Under the pieces are notes generated by a model. The model saw only the letters and a program-made list of their open reading frames with translations, was not told the DNA's origin and searched no databases. The position numbers and the translations under genes were made by a program. A stretch of DNA of 64,000 bases from a bacterium (GTDB taxonomy: Bacteria; Eisenbacteria; RBG-16-71-46; CAIMUX01): contig JAUIHP010000025.1 in NCBI GenBank assembly GCA_030431975.1, forward strand, positions 16,522-80,521. Direction: 5' to 3'. Positions 61,621 to 64,000 of the stretch are shown here, piece after piece (position 1 is the stretch's first letter; every line of letters begins with the position of its first letter).

Positions 61621-61660
61621 GACCAACGTGTCCGGGTTCAGCTGCGACCCATCGTCAGGC
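61621..61660 (-). other. attC-like recombination site D (short form)
   Basis: On the minus strand it starts GCCTGAC, passes through GGGTCGCAGCTGAACCC and ends near GTTGGTC. It matches the outer parts of the long site at 63755-63865 but lacks the middle. The higA stop codon lies within it, as is usual for genes in integron cassettes, and the phosphotransferase start follows 13 bases later. Confidence 0.65.
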
Positions 61661-61969
61661 TGACTGACGCATCTTTGACTTTCGGATTTTCCGGATCTCG
61701 GTTCCTTCGGACCGTTGGGCATGAAACAGATCCCACCTCATTTGTAGATTCATCCAGAAGTCGGGAGTGGTATCAAAGAACCGAGCCAGCCGTAGCGCCG
61801 TGCTTGGTGTGACGCCGCGCTTGGCGTTGACGAGTTCGTTGACACGCTGGTACGGCACGAGAATGGCATCGGAGAGATCGCGCTGAGAGATCTCCAGAGG
61901 AGCTAGAAACTCGTCGAGGAGTTTTTGCCCAGGGTGGGTCGGCGCTCTGTGAGTTGGAATGCGAACCAT
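61655..61969 (-). CDS. higA: HigA-family antitoxin (XRE helix-turn-helix)
   Basis: 104 aa from ATG 61969. THPGQKLLDEFLAPLEISQR, DLSDAILVPYQRVNELVNAK and RGVTPSTALRLARFFDTTPD with FWMNLQMRWDLFHAQR are the typical HigA/VapI features: HTH domain, then the FWxNLQ motif. It would bind its own promoter and neutralise a HigB RNase. Only the last 22 codons of higB remain upstream, so it is an orphan antitoxin here. Its stop codon is in the attC-like site. Confidence 0.92.
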   Translation of the reverse strand: MVRIPTHRAPTHPGQKLLDEFLAPLEISQRDLSDAILVPYQRVNELVNAKRGVTPSTALRLARFFDTTPDFWMNLQMRWDLFHAQRSEGTEIRKIRKSKMRQSA

Positions 61970-61989
61970 GCTGATCACCTTCGTGTTCT

Positions 61990-62058
61990 CTAATGGTAGT
62001 CGACGATCTCGACGATCTCGACGTTCTCCGGACCGCTTGGGCCCCAGGAGAAGCAGAC
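61990..62058 (-). pseudogene. higB: HigB toxin, C-terminal remnant
   Basis: After an in-frame stop at 62061-62059 the frame reads VCFSWGPSGPENVEIVEIVD then YH and TAG at 61992-61990. The ending VEIVDYH with the preceding F-W-G pattern is the conserved end of HigB/RelE-type toxins. Three tandem copies of a 9-base unit (ATCGTCGAG-like) explain the VEIVEIVD. The upstream part is cut by the attC-like site at 62068, so the toxin cannot be made. Confidence 0.75.
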
Positions 62059-62067
62059 TCAAGTGTA

Positions 62068-62180
62068 GCCTAACGTCTGTGGGGTTCAGCTGCGACCCGA
62101 CCCCGAGGGGGGTTGGCGCGGCACTTGGAACAAGTGGCGTGACAAGAGGGTTCGTCAGCTGCAACTTCTTGTGGTCATAA
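62068..62180 (-). other. attC-like recombination site C (long form)
   Basis: Reads on the minus strand from about 62180 to GTTAGGC at 62074-62068, an exact core site. Inner arms include GTTGCAGCTGACGAACCC and GGGTCGCAGCTGAACCCC with unpaired bases, and a G/C-rich centre. The far outer box (near 62176) has diverged (GACCACAAG instead of GCCTGACAAG). The membrane-protein gene ends inside it. Confidence 0.7.
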
Positions 62181-62679
62181 GGACTCTCAATCCAAGTTGA
62201 AACGCCAGGACGCCCGCCGTGAGAAGGATCAGCCGAGCGACCAGCAGAATTCTGGGCGCTTTGAGACCGAAATGCTGCCGAGCACCCCTTGATAGGAGCA
62301 CAAGGAAAGGCAACGCGAACAGAAGAGAAAACGTGATCTGTCGGGCGTAGAAGGCGAGAAAGCCCTGCCTGGGAGGCCCATAAAGGGAAGCCAAGTATGG
62401 CTTCCGAACCATCGTTTCGAGCCGAGGGGCCAAGAGGTAGAGGGGAAAGAGTGCTGCGAGCCACCAGCCTTGAGACTCTCCGCGTAGCAGTGCGACGGCG
62501 CCAAGAAGGGCGAGAAGTGGCTTCAAGGGTGCGGCGACGAGCTCCGTAGTCTGACTCGGATCGCCGATCTCTCCGACCTTGGAAGCAATGAAGTAGAGAA
62601 AGCCGAAGACTGCGAGGTAGTAGATCGCGGCGGCGATGTAGGCCCATGCAAGCAAGTTGACGATGATGGGTCTGCTCAT
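62155..62679 (-). CDS. Integral membrane protein, cassette-borne, unknown
   Basis: 174 aa, ATG 62679. About four to five membrane segments: LLAWAYIAAAIYYLAVFGFL, LKPLLALLGAVALL, WWLAALFPLYLLA, ITFSLLFALPFLVLL and ILLVARLILLTAGVLAF. No motifs of a known family. The start lies 11 bases inside from one attC-like site and the stop inside another, so this gene with site C is a complete cassette. Unknown membrane proteins are common cassette cargo. Confidence 0.7.
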   Translation of the reverse strand: MSRPIIVNLLAWAYIAAAIYYLAVFGFLYFIASKVGEIGDPSQTTELVAAPLKPLLALLGAVALLRGESQGWWLAALFPLYLLAPRLETMVRKPYLASLYGPPRQGFLAFYARQITFSLLFALPFLVLLSRGARQHFGLKAPRILLVARLILLTAGVLAFQLGLRVLMTTRSCS

Positions 62680-62689
62680 TGCACCGCGT

Positions 62690-62730
62690 GGCTAACGTCT
62701 CTGGGGTTCAGCTGCGACCCCTTGTCAGGC
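62690..62730 (-). other. attC-like recombination site B (short form)
   Basis: Minus strand: GCCTGACAAGGGGTCGCAGC, then TGAACCCCAGAGACGTTAGCC. It equals the two outer parts of site A joined at the shared CAGCTGC(G/A)ACCC block, so it is either a naturally compact attC or a deletion product. It follows the gene at 62896-63696, with about 165 bases between. Confidence 0.65.
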
Positions 62731-62895
62731 GGCATTCTTGTTATGGAGGAAAGGGTCAACCCCAAGAATACTCCAAAGAGCACTACCCATTGGATCAGCA
62801 CCTCCAGGCCAGTTGCTCGTGACTCAGGATGCTGCCTGCCGACCGCATCGAGAGGCATCTGGCCCTTTGGCGCGAGAGTGTTCGGCAATAGCCGG

Positions 62896-63696
62896 CTAGT
62901 CGTCAGTGTCACTCTCTACGCTATTCAGCCTATCCAACGACGGGTGACTAGATACCTTGAGAGTCTGATGAAATACCGCGCTTGCAACCAGTCTGGCAAC
63001 CGCCGAATACGCAGTTGCGGCACCGTGAACGTCGTCACCCGTCACCTGGGTCGGGTATCGCGCACTGGTCTTCTGGCGTAGAGAAATGCTACCACCTTGG
63101 CCGAGCCTGATGTCGAACATCCCTTGATCGTGAACGGCAGTGTTGCGAATAGACGGATAGTGTTCTATCGCCTGAGCAACATCAATAGGCAGATCGATCA
63201 CCAACCCGAAGGTCTTCGTCAGAAACTCCAGTCGACCCGCGAAAGGTAGATATGCAACTTCACGTGCCCTCTTAACCGCGGCGTCGGTTACGAGGTCCTC
63301 AACGGTTTCAGCGTCAAGAACGCTCCCGAGCGCGACTTGTCGCTGACTCCCCATCGCTTTTGGATGTATTAGCAACAGGAACTGGGTCGTATCAGTGAGG
63401 AAAGTGTCGAGGATCGTCGTTGCATAGACGAGGTGCGAGATGCCCATCACATACGACAGTGCATCGTAGGAGGAGTAGGCGACCTTTTCGAGACTGCGAA
63501 GCGCTTCGATGTGGGGGTGGTCTTCTACAAGTTCGCCAGGCGCCTGCCGAAACTCTAGGAGCGCTACGATCAGTCGCGCGGCGGCCGCCTCGGCACCCCA
63601 GAACCTTTGCAATCCGAGCCCAAAGGAGGCAACGACTTTTCCGTAGGCATCGGCAAGTTCTTTCGGCGACTGGGCGGGCAGTTTGTTTGTCGTCAT
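62896..63696 (-). CDS. Cassette-borne protein of unknown function
   Basis: 266 aa, ATG 63696 with AGGAGT upstream, 59 bases after the core of site A. Predicted all-helical, soluble: ELADAYGKVVASFGLGLQRF, AAARLIVALLEFRQAPGELV, then MGISHLVYATTILDTFLTDT, QFLLLIHPKAM and AIEHYPSIRNTAVHDQGMFD. The N/H-rich IRNTAVHDQG block recalls HEPN-like or Abi-type RNases (RxxxxH), but I cannot confirm this. Possibly a defence gene. Confidence 0.65.
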   Translation of the reverse strand: MTTNKLPAQSPKELADAYGKVVASFGLGLQRFWGAEAAAARLIVALLEFRQAPGELVEDHPHIEALRSLEKVAYSSYDALSYVMGISHLVYATTILDTFLTDTTQFLLLIHPKAMGSQRQVALGSVLDAETVEDLVTDAAVKRAREVAYLPFAGRLEFLTKTFGLVIDLPIDVAQAIEHYPSIRNTAVHDQGMFDIRLGQGGSISLRQKTSARYPTQVTGDDVHGAATAYSAVARLVASAVFHQTLKVSSHPSLDRLNSVESDTDD

Positions 63697-63754
63697 GGGA
63701 CTCCTAGCTGGGGGAACGAGGTCCCGTCGTGACCTACATATATGGTGTACGTCC

Positions 63755-63865
63755 GCCTAACGTCTCTGGGGTTCAGCTGCGACCCGGCCCCGCAGGGGCC
63801 TTGGCGCGCCGCTTGGGACAAGCGGCGTGACAAGAGGGTTCGCCAGCTGCAACCCCTTGTCAGGC
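63755..63865 (-). other. attC-like recombination site A (long form)
   Basis: 111 bases on the minus strand from GCCTGAC (63865-63859) to GTTAGGC (63761-63755). The outer boxes pair with one mismatch; the inner arms GGGGTTGCAGCTGGCGAACC and GGGTCGCAGCTGAACCCC pair with extra unpaired bases, as in integron attC hairpins, and the centre contains further G/C palindromes (GGCCCCTGCGGGGCC). The core GTTAGGC matches GTTRRRY exactly. Confidence 0.75.
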
Positions 63866-63878
63866 GGAATAGTCGGTA

Positions 63879-64000
63879 TGACCCGGGGACATGGGTAACA
63901 CTTTAGACCGGAGACATGGGTGACAGATTTGCCAGGCTTGGGCACGGAGGTGCCCGATGCCGTGGAAGGAATCATCACTCATGGACCAACGGACCCAGTT
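63879..64000 (+). mobile_element. IS481-type insertion sequence, left end only
   Basis: TGACCCGGGGACATGGGTAA begins at 63879 and a related copy GGAGACATGGGTGACAG follows at 63910-63926, the usual double-repeat left terminus of IS481-family elements. The transposase frame starts at 63957. The element interrupts the cassette array 13 bases beyond attC-like site A; its right end is outside the window. Confidence 0.75.
63957..64000 (+). CDS. IS481-family transposase, N-terminal fragment (cut by the window)
   Basis: ATG 63957 with GGAGGTG upstream; visible residues are MPWKESSLMDQRTQF. The MPWKE...MDQR.QF beginning is characteristic of one IS481 subgroup. Only 14 codons are in the window, so integrity of the DDE domain cannot be judged. 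Confidence 0.75.
   Translation, partial: MPWKESSLMDQRTQ

Noticed and set aside
62676..62912. Minus-strand frame of 78 codons with one hydrophobic segment
   Set aside because: It runs straight through attC-like site B and overlaps both neighbouring genes; no ribosome binding site. It could be a real small protein but support is too thin.

Overview
The window looks like a GC-rich (about 60 percent) Gram-negative chromosome segment from the FCB side of the tree (Eisenbacteria/Krumholzibacteria/Gemmatimonadota-like). The clues are a FlgD-type Ig-like C-terminal tail on an exported multicopper oxidase, ECF sigma factors paired with Ser/Thr kinase-TPR or CHAT-TPR proteins, secreted Cys-rich repeat proteins, and many 4-base ATGA/GTGA gene overlaps. 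The phylum is an inference.

Region 1 (1-20915) is a heavy-metal, most likely copper, resistance island. Two multicopper oxidase-like genes (1011-3200) are followed by an internally deleted IS3-family element. A divergent module encodes a membrane histidine kinase, a sigma-54 activator and a DUF6370 lipoprotein (minus strand, 4320-7158). Facing it is a near-consensus sigma-54 promoter (7369-7385) with palindromic upstream sites, heading a long plus-strand operon. That operon encodes a Cys-rich exported protein, a triple TRASH-like periplasmic protein, a TRASH-DUF2231 membrane protein, a CusC/CusB/CusA efflux system, a copper P-type ATPase, a small membrane protein, a His/Met-rich periplasmic protein, an outer-membrane barrel protein and a disrupted DUF2933 gene. 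The left edge (1-864) is a decayed, inverted duplicate of the operon end joined to a multicopper oxidase fragment.

Region 2 (21285-26641) is a mobile module: a small HTH protein, a zinc-ribbon protein, a winged-helix regulator with an 11-base direct-repeat operator, a DUF3987 protein, small DNA-binding proteins and a tyrosine integrase. It abuts the 3' end of the tmRNA gene (minus strand, 26377-26726), so ssrA is the likely integration site. No second copy of the ssrA 3' end is visible, so the element may include the copper island and extend left of the window.

Region 3 (26900-59900) is mostly core chromosome: five tRNAs, ssb, two paralogous subtilisin-like lipoproteins, an ECF sigma/Ser-Thr kinase-ATPase-TPR pair, a secreted protein with ten Cys-rich repeats, a KefF/KefC pair, an ECF sigma/unknown protein/CHAT-TPR operon, a smpB / amidase-like / GerMN / murI / rph / rdgB operon, a repeat-rich spacer, an SPFH/zinc-ribbon/DUF3465 operon, dodecin, a VKOR-thioredoxin fusion, a DinB-like protein and a RadC-like protein.

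Region 4 (60005-64000) is an integron-like gene cassette array read on the minus strand. Four attC-like sites separate an acetyltransferase/phosphotransferase pair, a HigA antitoxin with only the tail of HigB, a membrane protein and an unknown protein. An IS481-type element enters at the right edge.
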